In this document: in pieces, positions 55,901 to 64,000 of the stretch
Layout: each line of letters opens with the position of its first letter
How positions within the stretch are numbered: position 1 is the first letter of the stretch
Origin: Mycteria americana
Taxonomy: Eukaryota > Chordata > Aves > Ciconiiformes > Ciconiidae
DNA: 64,000 nt
Direction: 5' to 3'
Assembly: GCF_035582795.1 (NCBI RefSeq)
Contig: NC_134396.1
Location: 32,717,683 to 32,781,682, forward strand
Translations under genes and position numbers: made by a program
The notes under the pieces: model-generated
What the model was told of the DNA's origin: nothing
Database searches by the model: none
What the model saw: only the letters and a program-made list of their open reading frames with translations

Positions 55901-56619
55901 AAACAACAAGCTTTATTCTCTTTCCTTTGATTTCTTTCTCTTCCCACGCTACCCAGGCTTGCCTGACCTTTTAATTCCCTCTCTCCACAGCAATGCAATC
56001 TTTCCTTCTCTTACCCACCTAGGTCAGTGCCACGTCCTCTGAATATAATAGCTTCATCAAGAGCCAATAGACATGAAGTCTATTTACTGTACCTATACCA
56101 TCTTCGAAACACAGTTTGGGCATGCGGAAGTACAGAAATATTTAATCTTGAAGTTCAACAACCCAAAAATTTGCAAACCTGAATGCAAATCAAGGTCTGG
56201 TCTTCAAGTCCTCCCCGTGCTTCTACATGGTGACAGCCAATAGCTAGTAGCAAGCCCTCAAAACATGAGTGTTCAGTTAGAAGATACCTGGGCCTGTGAG
56301 ACGTGCAGCAAACCCCGGGCAGGCCAGGGCACGAGGGGGAACGGGTCTGTTGGGTATGGGCCACAGCCTACCACAGTGGCCTGAGGCATACGTGTTTCAA
56401 ACAGACACTTTTGTATACCACAGAGATCATTGCGCTCTTACAAACAGCAAAAATCAGGAATTTTGAATCAGCACAGCTCACAGGAAGCAGGACCAATTTC
56501 TCCGCACCGTCACCCAGCAGAAAGAAACCACCGGCCAGCAGGCAGTCACCCCCGCCTCCTAGGCTGCTGTCACCACAGCCCACTCGTGGGGTCTGACAGC
56601 CCCTAGAAAGTTGCCCCAT
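52931..56619. other. Upstream flank of ZFAND5, mostly unrecognised
   Basis: No gene recognised. It contains the palindrome and tandem cluster at 54426-54490. GC content begins to rise from about 56.2 kb toward the CpG island. Confidence 0.5.
54426..54490. repeat. Palindrome, 11-bp tandem repeat x3, palindrome
   Basis: A perfect 9-bp-arm palindrome (CTAAGATAT-TAT-ATATCTTAG, 54426-54446) overlaps three exact tandem copies of AGGGCTACATA (54445-54477). These overlap a second perfect 8-bp-arm palindrome (CTACATAA-GATA-TTATGTAG, 54471-54490). Confidence 0.9.
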
Positions 56620-56824
56620 ACGTGTTCGCCGAACGCTTAGCGTGGCTTGACGAATCAGAAATTGTGAGCGGACAAAGCCACGGCATCCAGCCAAGGGCGC
56701 CCATAAAGAGCGCGTTCAGCGGCCGAAGTAAGCGCCCCGATTCCCCGAAACGCCGCAGCGTGCCGACGGTGGGACACCCGGCACGGCTCCCGGGACGGAC
56801 CTGGAAGCCTAACGGCGCGCAGCC

Positions 56825-56863
56825 GCCCCGCCCCGCCCCGCCCCGCTCCGCCCCGCTCCGCCC
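56825..56863 (+). promoter_or_regulatory. Tandem GC boxes / (CCCCG)n pentanucleotide repeat
   Basis: Consecutive GCCCC units, interrupted twice by GCTCC, form overlapping Sp1/KLF-type GC boxes about 0.65 kb upstream of the first-exon donor. Confidence 0.75.
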
Positions 56864-57003
56864 GAGGCAAGGCAAGCCCAGCCCGCCCCGCAGCCCCAGC
56901 CCGCCCGCCCGCCTCAGGCAGCCGCGGCCACGCCCCCGGGCGGGGCGGGGCGGCCGCTCTGCACACGGCTCCTTCCCTCCCTCGCGGGGAGGGCGTAGCG
57001 CTG

Positions 57004-57011
57004 TGACGTCG
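57004..57011 (+). promoter_or_regulatory. CRE-like site TGACGTCG
   Basis: Seven of eight bases match the palindromic CRE (TGACGTCA). It lies in the CpG island upstream of the presumed first exon. CREB/ATF binding is inference. Confidence 0.5.
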
Positions 57012-57176
57012 CCCGGAACGGCCTCCGCCCCGCCCCCGCGGGGGGCGGTGGCACCACGGGGCAGGCGGCGCGCGCGCTCCCGCCCCGCGTCGTGTGCGCC
57101 TTCCCCCCGCCCCCCCGCAGCTCCTCACCGCCCCTCGCCGGCAGCGCGCATGCCCCGTCGGCCGGCGGCGGGCGGG

Positions 57177-57268
57177 AGGAGGCGGAGGCGGAGGCGGAGC
57201 CGGTGGGCGGGCACGGCTCCCTCCTCCTCCTCCTCCCCCTCCTCCTCCTCCTCTTCTTCCCCCTCCCC
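57177..57268. repeat. GGAGGC repeat followed by a 52-nt polypyrimidine tract
   Basis: Purine-rich (GGAGGC)n units at about 57177-57200 are followed by an uninterrupted C/T run at 57217-57268, mostly CTC and TCC units. Such homopyrimidine tracts near promoters can form triplex or G-quadruplex structures on the opposite strand, and the GGAG and CTCC parts can pair as a hairpin in RNA. Confidence 0.7.
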
Positions 57269-57349
57269 GCCTCCCTCCCTCCTGCGCCTTCCCGCCGCCC
57301 GCCCCCCGCGCACGGCGCGTCTCGCCTCGCGCCGCCGCCGTTGCCGACA

Positions 57350-57517
57350 CGGCCGCCGCTGCTGCTGCGGGAACAAAGGAGGGAAGCGGCGGCGGCGGTG
57401 CCGCCAGCTCCGCGCTCCGCGCCCCCCCGCCCTCCGCTCTCGCGGCAGCCGCCCGGAGCCACCCGCGGCGCCGTCTCCGACACCCGCCGCGGGGTTTCTG
57501 GCCCCCGCCGGGAACAG
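57350..57517 (+). other. ZFAND5: Probable noncoding first exon of ZFAND5 (3' end defined, 5' end approximate)
   Basis: A strong splice donor, AACAG|GTAGGT, has GT at 57518-57519. It lies in the centre of the CpG island, and no better donor is obvious in the island core. Mammalian ZFAND5 has untranslated first exons spliced to the exon carrying the ATG, and exon 2 here has only 7 nt of 5'UTR, so an upstream exon is required. The transcription start cannot be fixed from sequence and 57350 is only a placeholder. Alternative first exons inside the island are possible. Confidence 0.5.
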
Positions 57518-57777
57518 GTAGGTGGGGGGTGGCGGGCTGGGCTGGGCCCCCCAGGGCCCTCGTGGCGGCGAGGGATGCCCGGGCCTCCCCGCGGGCGGCC
57601 CCGCGCCCTCCGCCTCTCCCGCCGGCCTCCTCCCGCCCGGCCCTCGGCGCGGGGGGAGGCCGCGGGCCGGGCCGGTGCGGGGCAGCGCCGGTGGCGAGGC
57701 AGTAAGGTTTCCCTGGCCGGCGGCGGGGCCGCGGGGGCCGGCAGCGGCGCGGGGCCTGGCGGCGGCCGGGCCGGGCG

Positions 57778-57784
57778 TGACTCA
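57778..57784 (+). promoter_or_regulatory. AP-1 site TGACTCA
   Basis: Perfect AP-1 heptamer 260 bp downstream of the first-exon donor, inside the CpG island. A second copy lies at 57966-57972. Confidence 0.45.
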
Positions 57785-57965
57785 GGGGTTTGCGATGAGC
57801 GGCCCGGCCCCGCCGCCGCGGCTGGGCCCCCTCGCCCGCCGTCGCTGCTCCTCGGCCCGGCAGCCTCCGGGTCTTTTGTGTTCCGGTGTCCCCGGCGGAG
57901 GAGGCGGGGGGACACAGTTAAGACGTACCGCGCTGCGGGCGCTTGGCAGCGGCTCCCCTTTTGTC

Positions 57966-57972
57966 TGACTCA
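57966..57972 (+). promoter_or_regulatory. AP-1 site TGACTCA (second copy)
   Basis: Perfect AP-1 heptamer 181 bp after the first copy (58 start to start difference of 188 bp), in intron 1 within the CpG island. Confidence 0.45.
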
Positions 57973-58416
57973 CCCAGCCGGGCTTCACCCTCCTCGGGAA
58001 GCGGCCGGTGTCGGTCCGCCTTCTCTGTATCGACCCCTCCGCCCCGCTTCCCCCGGGCGCGGCCGTGCAGGAGCGACCGCCCCGAGCAGCCTCCGTGAAC
58101 CCCCCCCTTTTGTTCTGTGTCCGTGTTTCTCTTGTTTAATTGTGGCTTCTCTTCGAGAGGAGGATGTCGAGGTAAATAAGTATTTGGGTCAGCAAGCCCA
58201 TCGCTGACGCAGTTCCCGGGTTTTATGGTTGGTTTCGCTGCGCGCTGGGGTCTTTATTTCCGTCGTTAGGCTAAAATGTGGGATCGCCCGGTGGGAGCGG
58301 CGGGGCCTGCTGGAGGGAGCCGGGCCGTCCCCGCCGCAGCGGGGAGGGCCCGGCCGTCGCCTCGGACACGGACGGGCGGCTTGGGTGCGAGGCCTGGGTC
58401 GCTGACGCGATTTACG

Positions 58417-58440
58417 CCCCCCCCCCCCCCCCCCCCCCCC
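58417..58440. repeat. Poly-C run (24 nt)
   Basis: Twenty-four consecutive C in the CpG island. It is G-quadruplex/i-motif capable, and its exact length is a likely sequencing weak point. Confidence 0.9.
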
Positions 58441-59708
58441 GAGTTTCGCTGGTGTCGGCGAGGGTGCGCGGCGTGCATTGCTGCGGGGGTGAATGAACAC
58501 GCTGAATGAAAGGGCTTCTTTTCGTGTCGGGACGTCCCAGGGCTAAGCGGGAGCATCCCCGAGGTTAAGACCTCCTCCTCCTCTTGGTGGCGGAACAGGC
58601 CTGCTCTTACTGTCTTTTGTTTTTTCTCCCCAAAAAGGGGAACGGTTGGGTTTAACTACCCACCCCCAAGGGCATTTGTGAAACGGTGGCCGCCCGCTAG
58701 GCCCCCGATCGCACCCAGCCGTGCTGCGAGCGGGCGGCGAAAATGGCTGTTGGAGACGACGGGCTGGTGATGGTGCATTTTCTCGGTTGCATTTCAGCAG
58801 CCGCACTCCCCGCTCCCCCTGGAAGGAAAGGGCAGTGGGGTTTCGCCGCCGCGGGCTGCCGGCGGGGCTCGGTGGGTCGCGCAGGAGCCGGCAGGCTGCG
58901 GGAGACAGAAGGCAGGAGCCGGTGTCAGCGGGCCGGTGGAGGCGGCGGAGCGCCCCGGCCCGCGGCCCCGTCACGTCGCGGCCGTCTGACAGGCGGAAGC
59001 GCAGGCGCTCGCCCATGTGACCCGCCGCGGCGGGCGGGCCTGGCCGGCTGCGGAGGCCGCTCCCCGGGCAGGCGGGGGCGAGCTGGTAAAGGAGGGTTTG
59101 CTGCCTGCCGGTACGCCGAGGGGAAGGCAGGAGGAGCAGGGTCAGCCGGGATGAGTGCACGGCAGCTGGCTTCCTGCTAGCGGTAGGCGCTTGTGGAAGA
59201 AACACGGGTGATGCCCGGGGCACCTTCCAGAGCCTGGAAAAGCGCGAGTTTTTAAGCGTTGGGTAACAACGATTTGACCTTTCGATTAGGGGCGTGCATG
59301 TCAAGTAGTGGAAGAGTGTGCTGACAGAGGAGCTCCGGAGACTGGTCGGTAGTAGGTTAATACCAGCATTGGCACGTAAAGCTAGACGTAGTGAGTGGTG
59401 AAAGGTGTTCACAGCACGCTGATTTGGAAGTGGAGCAAGTCGGTTGAAGGTGGTGGTGGCAGCAGTGTGTTTGATAGCACTTTGAGCTTACCTGCTTAAT
59501 AAAAGGGCAGAAGTACGGTCTTTATTTCTATCATATAGATATAGGCCTACAATACAGATGACAAGATTTTTTTAGATTTCTCTAGGTGGGTCATGGTTTC
59601 TTCTGACTCCCTGAAGAAGACTCCTTACTTTCTTCTGACTTGACTGGTGTGTATGGCTGTAAAACAGTATCAGAATAAGTGTGAAGCTGTCTTGTAGTCC
59701 TGAAAGGA

Positions 59709-59760
59709 AACTATTTATACCTGGAAGGTATTACAAAGGCATAACTATTTATACCTGGAA
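59709..59760 (+). repeat. 18-bp perfect direct repeat in ZFAND5 intron 1
   Basis: The 18-mer AACTATTTATACCTGGAA occurs at 59709-59726 and again at 59743-59760, 34 bp start to start. Each copy holds CTATTTATA, one base short of a MEF2 consensus. Read on the other strand it is TATAAATAG, resembling a TATA element. Confidence 0.85.
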
Positions 59761-61189
59761 AATGAGCTCCCATGACCACCAGCAGGCAAGAAGATGAATT
59801 TTGCTTGTTTACTTTCTCCTGCTCTGGGTTTACTTTGATCCCAGAAATTTAGTTTAACTAGACAAAGGCAGCTGTCAGTTGTGGTTGTCATACTAGTAGA
59901 ACATAAGTTTACCACTTGCACTGTGGTATTTCTTAATTAAAAGAAGTATTTCTCTATACACTGTAATGAATTCGCTTTTGGCGTTTTTGGCTTCTTGCAA
60001 GCATCAGCAGTCAAATATCTCTTACTGTGACTGTTCCTGAATAGGAAGACAGCAATCTAGAGATTACACTAAAATGTCTCCAGGTGCCATGTACAGTGCT
60101 TCTACTAAATTTAAATTTTGGGAGGACAAGTGCAATATTACGTGTCCTCAATTTGTAGCAGATTGCTTGATTACTGTGTTCCAGTTTTACTGCCCTTGGG
60201 AATCAAGGATTTGGTTGCTGTTCAGTGTTTCTACTAACCTTGCTTTGCAGAGGTTAACCAGCAGTGAAGGTGAAATATTTTTATTACTGACTTCTGCAGT
60301 TCATGGCAGAGAGTTAGCATTGTCTGCCTTTGGGAGGCTCAGAAGTCTTGCTATATATAACTTTATTAAGGCAAAGGATTTAACTGGCTTTTTTTTTAAA
60401 TGTGTGCTGTGTCATAGAACATATTCAACAGTTTAAAGTTGTTAATTTTATTTCTCTTGGAAGAGTAAGACCTGGTCTAAACTTGTTTCAGAAATGCTCT
60501 TTAAATTCTCCGCTGAAGGGCCCATTGTACATGTGTTGTTGCCAGTTAGTACTCAGTATAGGGTTTCATACACAACTTAGCAGTGTTCACGGCTTTGTTT
60601 TGGAAACTCCTTCTAAAGACAGGAATACACACTTTAAATGGCTGCTGCCAATACTTCAGGGATTTTTATTGTTCTGTTTGACAAATGTATTGTGAGAGTA
60701 GGAACTGCTAACAGTGGAATCAGCATCAAAATGATGCAAGATCAACATTACTGAAAAAGTGGGACTCTTCTGCTGGAGTTGGGGGGAAAAAATAAGCTAT
60801 GTTATTTGCCAGAACTGTTTAGTAGATATGAACTTGGTCTTTTTTTCTGCATATCCCCATTAGAGCTCAGAGGTTGGTAATAAAGGGCTTTTTTGGCTGT
60901 CAAATTGAATTTGGTCATAACCTGCACATGCAGCTCAGTGCCCAACAAGTACATTATTTCTCATTATTAATATGATGACACTTTTTCTTCTCTTAAAGGT
61001 TCATAGCGATGTTACTTAGCAATACAATTGCAGTATTGAATGGTATATTAACATCCATATAACCCTCTTTAAGAATGCTGATATCACTTTTGGGGGGGCA
61101 GGGTGAGCAGACATACTTTAATTCTATAACCCTGTAATTGATTTTGGTGACATGCCAGCTCCTAATGCAGTTCTTGATTTTATTTACAG

Positions 61190-61347
61190 CATCGAGATGA
61201 CTCAGGAGACAAACCAGACCCCAGGGCCCATGCTGTGTAGTACAGGATGTGGATTTTATGGAAATCCTAGGACAAATGGGATGTGTTCTGTTTGCTACAA
61301 AGAGCATCTTCAGCGACAGCAGAATAGTGGTAGAATCAGCCCAATGG
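61190..61347 (+). other. ZFAND5: ZFAND5 exon 2 (first coding exon; A20 finger)
   Basis: The acceptor is TTTATTTACAG ending at 61189. The exon has 7 nt of 5'UTR and then ATG at 61197. The whole A20 zinc finger (C-x3-C-x11-C-x2-C) is encoded here. The donor is ATGG|GTAAGG with GT at 61348-61349, so the exon ends in phase 1, inside the Gly codon after SPM. Confidence 0.95.
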
Positions 61348-62386
61348 GTAAGGGTGTGTGGGTGGTTTTTTTTTTTACTTCTTTTAAAATAAAACATAGA
61401 AGATGATGAGAAATCCCAGAATGTTTCTCAGGAGAACTTCTGAAAGCAGTGTTATAAAACAATACCAAAGAGAATACTACTTTAAATCACAATAAAGATA
61501 AAAATACTTTTCTGTGTAATGTGTTCTGGTCTGCTTGGCATTCAGCCATAACTTGCTTTCTGACTTAACCTCCTCTGTTAGCATATTCTTATACAATCTC
61601 TGCAGTTTGGTTGTTAACAGTATAGCCTGTCTCCAAGTAAGAAGTAATATGCAGTAGCAGTGAAGATTGTATGCAGACAGTTCATAGCTGTATACAAGAC
61701 TATTTGACTACCATATATTCTACAATTTGTTCATAACTAACTTGTCAAATTCTTGTTATATAGGAACAGCCAGTGGTTCAAACAGTCCTACCTCAGACTC
61801 TGCATCTGTACAGAGAGCAGACACTAGCTTAAACAACTGTGAAGGTGCTGCTGGCAGCACATCTGAAAAATCAAGGTAAGAAGAAGGTATTACTTTGAGG
61901 TTTGAATGAGCTGTGAGTGTGCAGCAGGTTGAAGGCCTGCAGTAATCCTGCCCTATTGCAGTGAGTTTCTGCAGAGTAAAAAGACAGTCTACCTGACAGT
62001 GCCTTATGAATCTGTGTAAATAAGAGCTGATTAAAATATTTGGTGTTGGACTGCTACATTTAAAAGGATGGTTTTGATTTATCTGGAGAAATACTTGCTA
62101 CAGGTTTGCTTGTTTTTCTTCTAGGGAAACTAAAATAGAGTAAAAAATGTGTTTTGAGGATAGTAGAAGCAGAGGTCAGAAATGTGTATCAGTAATTGAA
62201 CAGGTAGTTTATTAATGGGTCTGGACAGTTTAAGCTTTTATTGTGAATGCAAAACTAATGTAAATTGTGTGTCACTGTGCTTAAACAGAAATGTGCCTGT
62301 TGCCGCTTTGCCTGTAACGCAGCAAATGACGGAAATGAGCATTTCAAGAGAGGAAAAAGTAACACCGAAAACAGAGACTGAACCAG
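61197..62386 (+). CDS. ZFAND5: ZFAND5 (AN1-type zinc finger protein 5 / ZNF216), N-terminal 120 codons, 3' partial
   Basis: Join 61197-61347, 61764-61875, 62289-62386. The spliced frame starts [20 protein letters not shown] and continues without a stop through [25 protein letters not shown] and [17 protein letters not shown] recognise this as ZFAND5, nearly identical to the mammalian protein of about 213 residues. The A20-type zinc finger is complete, with zinc ligands Cys14, Cys18, Cys30 and Cys33. A Ser/Thr/Gln-rich linker follows from about residue 45. The C-terminal AN1 finger is absent because its exons lie past 64000. In the family, the A20 finger binds ubiquitin and the AN1 region engages the 26S proteasome; ZFAND5 stimulates proteasomal degradation, is induced in atrophying muscle and has been linked to NF-kB signalling. 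All introns obey GT/AG and the three exon ends have phases 1, 2 and 1. The start is the family start: -3 is G, and the acceptor lies only 7 nt upstream. Residue 2 is Thr where mammals have Ala. Confidence 0.97.
61348..61763 (+). other. ZFAND5: ZFAND5 intron 2 (416 bp)
   Basis: GT/AG intron of unremarkable AT-rich sequence with a T tract shortly after the donor. The reading frame of exon 2 runs on for about 19 codons past the donor before a stop, which is chance. Confidence 0.9.
61764..61875 (+). other. ZFAND5: ZFAND5 exon 3 (linker)
   Basis: The acceptor is TATATAG ending at 61763. The 112-nt exon completes the split Gly codon and encodes the Ser/Thr-rich linker from [11 protein letters not shown] to GSTSEKS. 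The donor is TCAAG|GTAAGA with GT at 61876-61877, phase 2. Confidence 0.95.
61876..62288 (+). other. ZFAND5: ZFAND5 intron 3 (413 bp)
   Basis: GT/AG intron, almost the same length as intron 2. Nothing else was recognised in it. Confidence 0.9.
62289..62386 (+). other. ZFAND5: ZFAND5 exon 4 (linker)
   Basis: The acceptor is TTAAACAG ending at 62288. The 98-nt exon completes the split Arg codon and encodes [19 protein letters not shown] through TETEP. The donor is CCAG|GTATGT with GT at 62387-62388, phase 1. The next expected residues (VVTQPSPS in mammals) are not found downstream within the window. Confidence 0.94.
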
Positions 62387-64000
62387 GTATGTTTGCAGAG
62401 GAACACTAGGTACAACTGGTGACTTAACAGAAGCTGATGGTTTGTTTATTTTCTAAGTAGTCATCTCCTGTTATGGTGATGGTCTTGAGGAACTGTTAAG
62501 ATAATTGTTAAGGATGCTTTTTGAGTACTTTCTCATCAGAATCAAGAAAAAGGACTAGTGCCACAATACAGTTTTAAGATGCATGTTCAATGTTAGTAAA
62601 AAAAAAAATTGACACCTGTTTTGGCTCCCAAACCTTTGTTTTAAAAAGTAAGGCACTCTAAAATTGCATTTGGGCAAGATGTTCAGTTTTGAAGTCAAAA
62701 CGTTGAGATTTCTGTGCATTATCTAGCCGTACAATTCCTGCTGACTCATGGCAGTCAAAATGGCTTGTTGCATTTGGAGAATGGAGTTCTTAATAAATTC
62801 CATTCTACAGAGTAGTGAGGCTGTGGGGGAAGGGAATATGTGGTTTAAAAATACTAACAAAAGCTGTTTAGAGTTCTTGAACTAACTGAGTAATTAGTAG
62901 ATATAACCAAAGCATTGTTCCGCAGATGTAGGGTACTTGTAACCTTAATTGCTGGGTGTGAATTGCCAATTTGAAAGTTTTATTCTTGTAGTGGAAGGTT
63001 GTAGCTGTGGTAGTTAAAGTGTAAACTACGTCTTGGAGGGAGGCAGGGAGGGGCAGCTTTCTTACCTACAACTAGTGAGTAACTGAATTCATATCAATTT
63101 GTTCAAATGGATATCTTAAGAGACTCGTTCCATACTTATACATATCCACACTTTTTAATTTAATTTAACAGTTCTGAAACAGTCTTGAACCACTGAAAGC
63201 TGACGTTTGGTAGGAAGTCTATTCACTCAGGCTGAAGATAAAATTCATTTTTTCAGTTTTGAAGTCAGTGAGATGAAAATTGCAGAAGATCCTACTGAGC
63301 ACTGTATAAAAGTGATTTTTATCTAAATATATCTTTGCCAGCAAAGACTGCTCTAACACCTGATATTTAATTGCTCAGTATTTGTACAGAGGATTTTACC
63401 ATTTGCAGTAAGTCATGCTAAGTCAAGATTGTGACGTGCACTAAAGTACAGTTATACAAGGTATTGGGTTTTTCATTATGTATAGGCTGAGAGGAGAATT
63501 TTGCAAGTATTAACTTCCTGTAACTGATGTCAGCTGAAGAGGCTTTCTGTATGTAACTGAGAAATAATTTAGACTTTGCTACAATATTTATAAACTCATC
63601 TTGCCTTGTTATGAATTCCTATGTGAAATGTGGCAAGCAGGAAAGAGGAATACATAAAATGGTAGCAGTGGAGAAGTAATAGGTGACTTTATTCTTATTA
63701 GAACTGCCAGTAGGAATTTGTCATTTTGCCAGGTGTAAAGGACAATCTTCAGTTCCTGTTGAGATATTACCTGTTTTTGAGGTACTGTGGGTCAACTGTG
63801 TGATAGGTAATGTCACACAGCACTCTATTGATTAGACTAGGGGAAAAAATCCAAAAGCAGCTCAAGATACTTATGTATTGTTGTAAATAATCTTGCAGGT
63901 TGAAACCAGTAAAAGCTGTCACAAGCTTGTGTAGAGATCACTGGAAAAACTACCAGAGAACTTAAATGTGTCTGGAAAAAACTTGTGGAACGAAACTGCC
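62387..64000 (+). other. ZFAND5: ZFAND5 intron 4, 5' part
   Basis: This AT-rich intronic sequence runs to the window edge. I looked for the exon continuing from EP|VVTQ and for the AN1 finger (CFMCRKKVGLTGF-like) and found neither. No repeat family was recognised here. Confidence 0.8.

Larger units (their letters stand above)
56620..59210 (+). promoter_or_regulatory. ZFAND5: CpG-island promoter of ZFAND5
   Basis: GC and CpG content rise sharply at about 56.6 kb and fall off by about 59.2 kb, against an AT-rich background on both sides. The island holds tandem GC boxes (56825-56863), a CRE-like TGACGTCG (57004-57011), a polypyrimidine tract (57217-57268), two perfect AP-1 sites TGACTCA (57778-57784, 57966-57972) and a 24-nt C run (58417-58440). 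No canonical TATA box is seen; CATAAAG at about 56702 is the closest. Long GC-rich frames on both strands are by-products of composition. The divergent direction may also be transcribed, but nothing in the sequence proves it. Confidence 0.9.
57518..61189 (+). other. ZFAND5: ZFAND5 intron 1 (about 3.7 kb)
   Basis: The intron runs from the first-exon donor to the acceptor of exon 2. The first 1.7 kb is CpG island and the rest is AT-rich. It contains a perfect 18-bp direct repeat (59709-59726 and 59743-59760) and a forkhead-like TGTTTAC (59806-59812). Open frames such as 60074-60436 show no recognisable protein. Confidence 0.6.

Noticed and set aside
1..56600. TMC1 exons on the minus strand
   Set aside because: I looked for its charged N-terminal and transmembrane-like coding exons and saw none. 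Noncoding 5' exons cannot be excluded.
56622..58207. Long open frames in the CpG island (56622-57521, 57092-58207 plus; 56655-57350, 56914-57915 minus)
   Set aside because: They are Arg/Pro/Ala/Gly-rich low-complexity frames on both strands at once, caused by the lack of AT-rich stop codons. There are no domains, and they cross the likely first-exon donor.
58543..59412. 289-codon minus-strand frame
   Set aside because: Compositional frame in the CpG island and intron 1, with no recognisable domain and no splice or promoter context.
61152..61196. Upstream in-frame ATG giving a 15-residue extension of ZFAND5
   Set aside because: It lies in intron 1, before the TTTATTTACAG acceptor ending at 61189, and does not belong to the mature mRNA. 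The known family start is at 61197.
1..64000. CRISPR arrays, operons, phage or other bacterial systems
   Set aside because: No regularly spaced repeats or compact gene clusters; the spliced ZFAND5 gene and CR1 repeats show a vertebrate chromosome.

Overview
The window is vertebrate nuclear DNA, almost certainly from a bird. It has spliced exons with GT/AG borders, one strong CpG island, and a sparse set of degraded repeats dominated by CR1-type LINE fragments with the typical avian CR1 3' tail. There is no prokaryotic gene organisation, CRISPR array, operon or Shine-Dalgarno pattern. Most open frames here are chance frames.

Only one protein-coding gene is supported: the 5' part of ZFAND5 (AN1-type zinc finger protein 5, ZNF216), on the + strand at the right edge. 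Its CpG-island promoter lies at about 56.6-59.2 kb. A probable noncoding first exon ends at 57517 with a CAG|GTAGGT donor. Three coding exons follow (61190-61347, 61764-61875, 62289-62386), with clean GT/AG borders and consistent phase. They encode the first 120 codons, including the complete A20-type zinc finger. The C-terminal AN1 finger is not present and must lie beyond 64000.

Positions 1 to about 56.6 kb are noncoding upstream sequence. In human, ZFAND5 and TMC1 are divergent neighbours on chromosome 9, and the chicken counterpart of that block is on the Z chromosome. The left 56 kb is therefore most simply read as ZFAND5-TMC1 intergenic DNA of a bird Z chromosome (inference). It holds ancient CR1/L3-like fragments (about 0.86-1.11, 26.26-26.53, perhaps 27.6-27.9 kb), a probable solo LTR (about 18.06-18.6 kb), a degenerate terminal-inverted-repeat element (about 34.52-34.72 kb), a 200-bp hAT-type MITE with recognisable 8-bp target duplications (50538-50737), a CR1 3' end (51.07-51.30 kb) and a decayed CR1 ORF2 segment (52.15-52.93 kb). 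Several microsatellites and foldbacks are also present.

The least explained observation is a 62-bp sequence present twice in opposite orientation (11481-11542 and 15149-15210, 87% identical by hand count). Both copies are open in the same acidic reading frame. A (GCT)12 repeat at 14748-14783 lies in what may be a third, altered copy. No new multi-gene system is evident.
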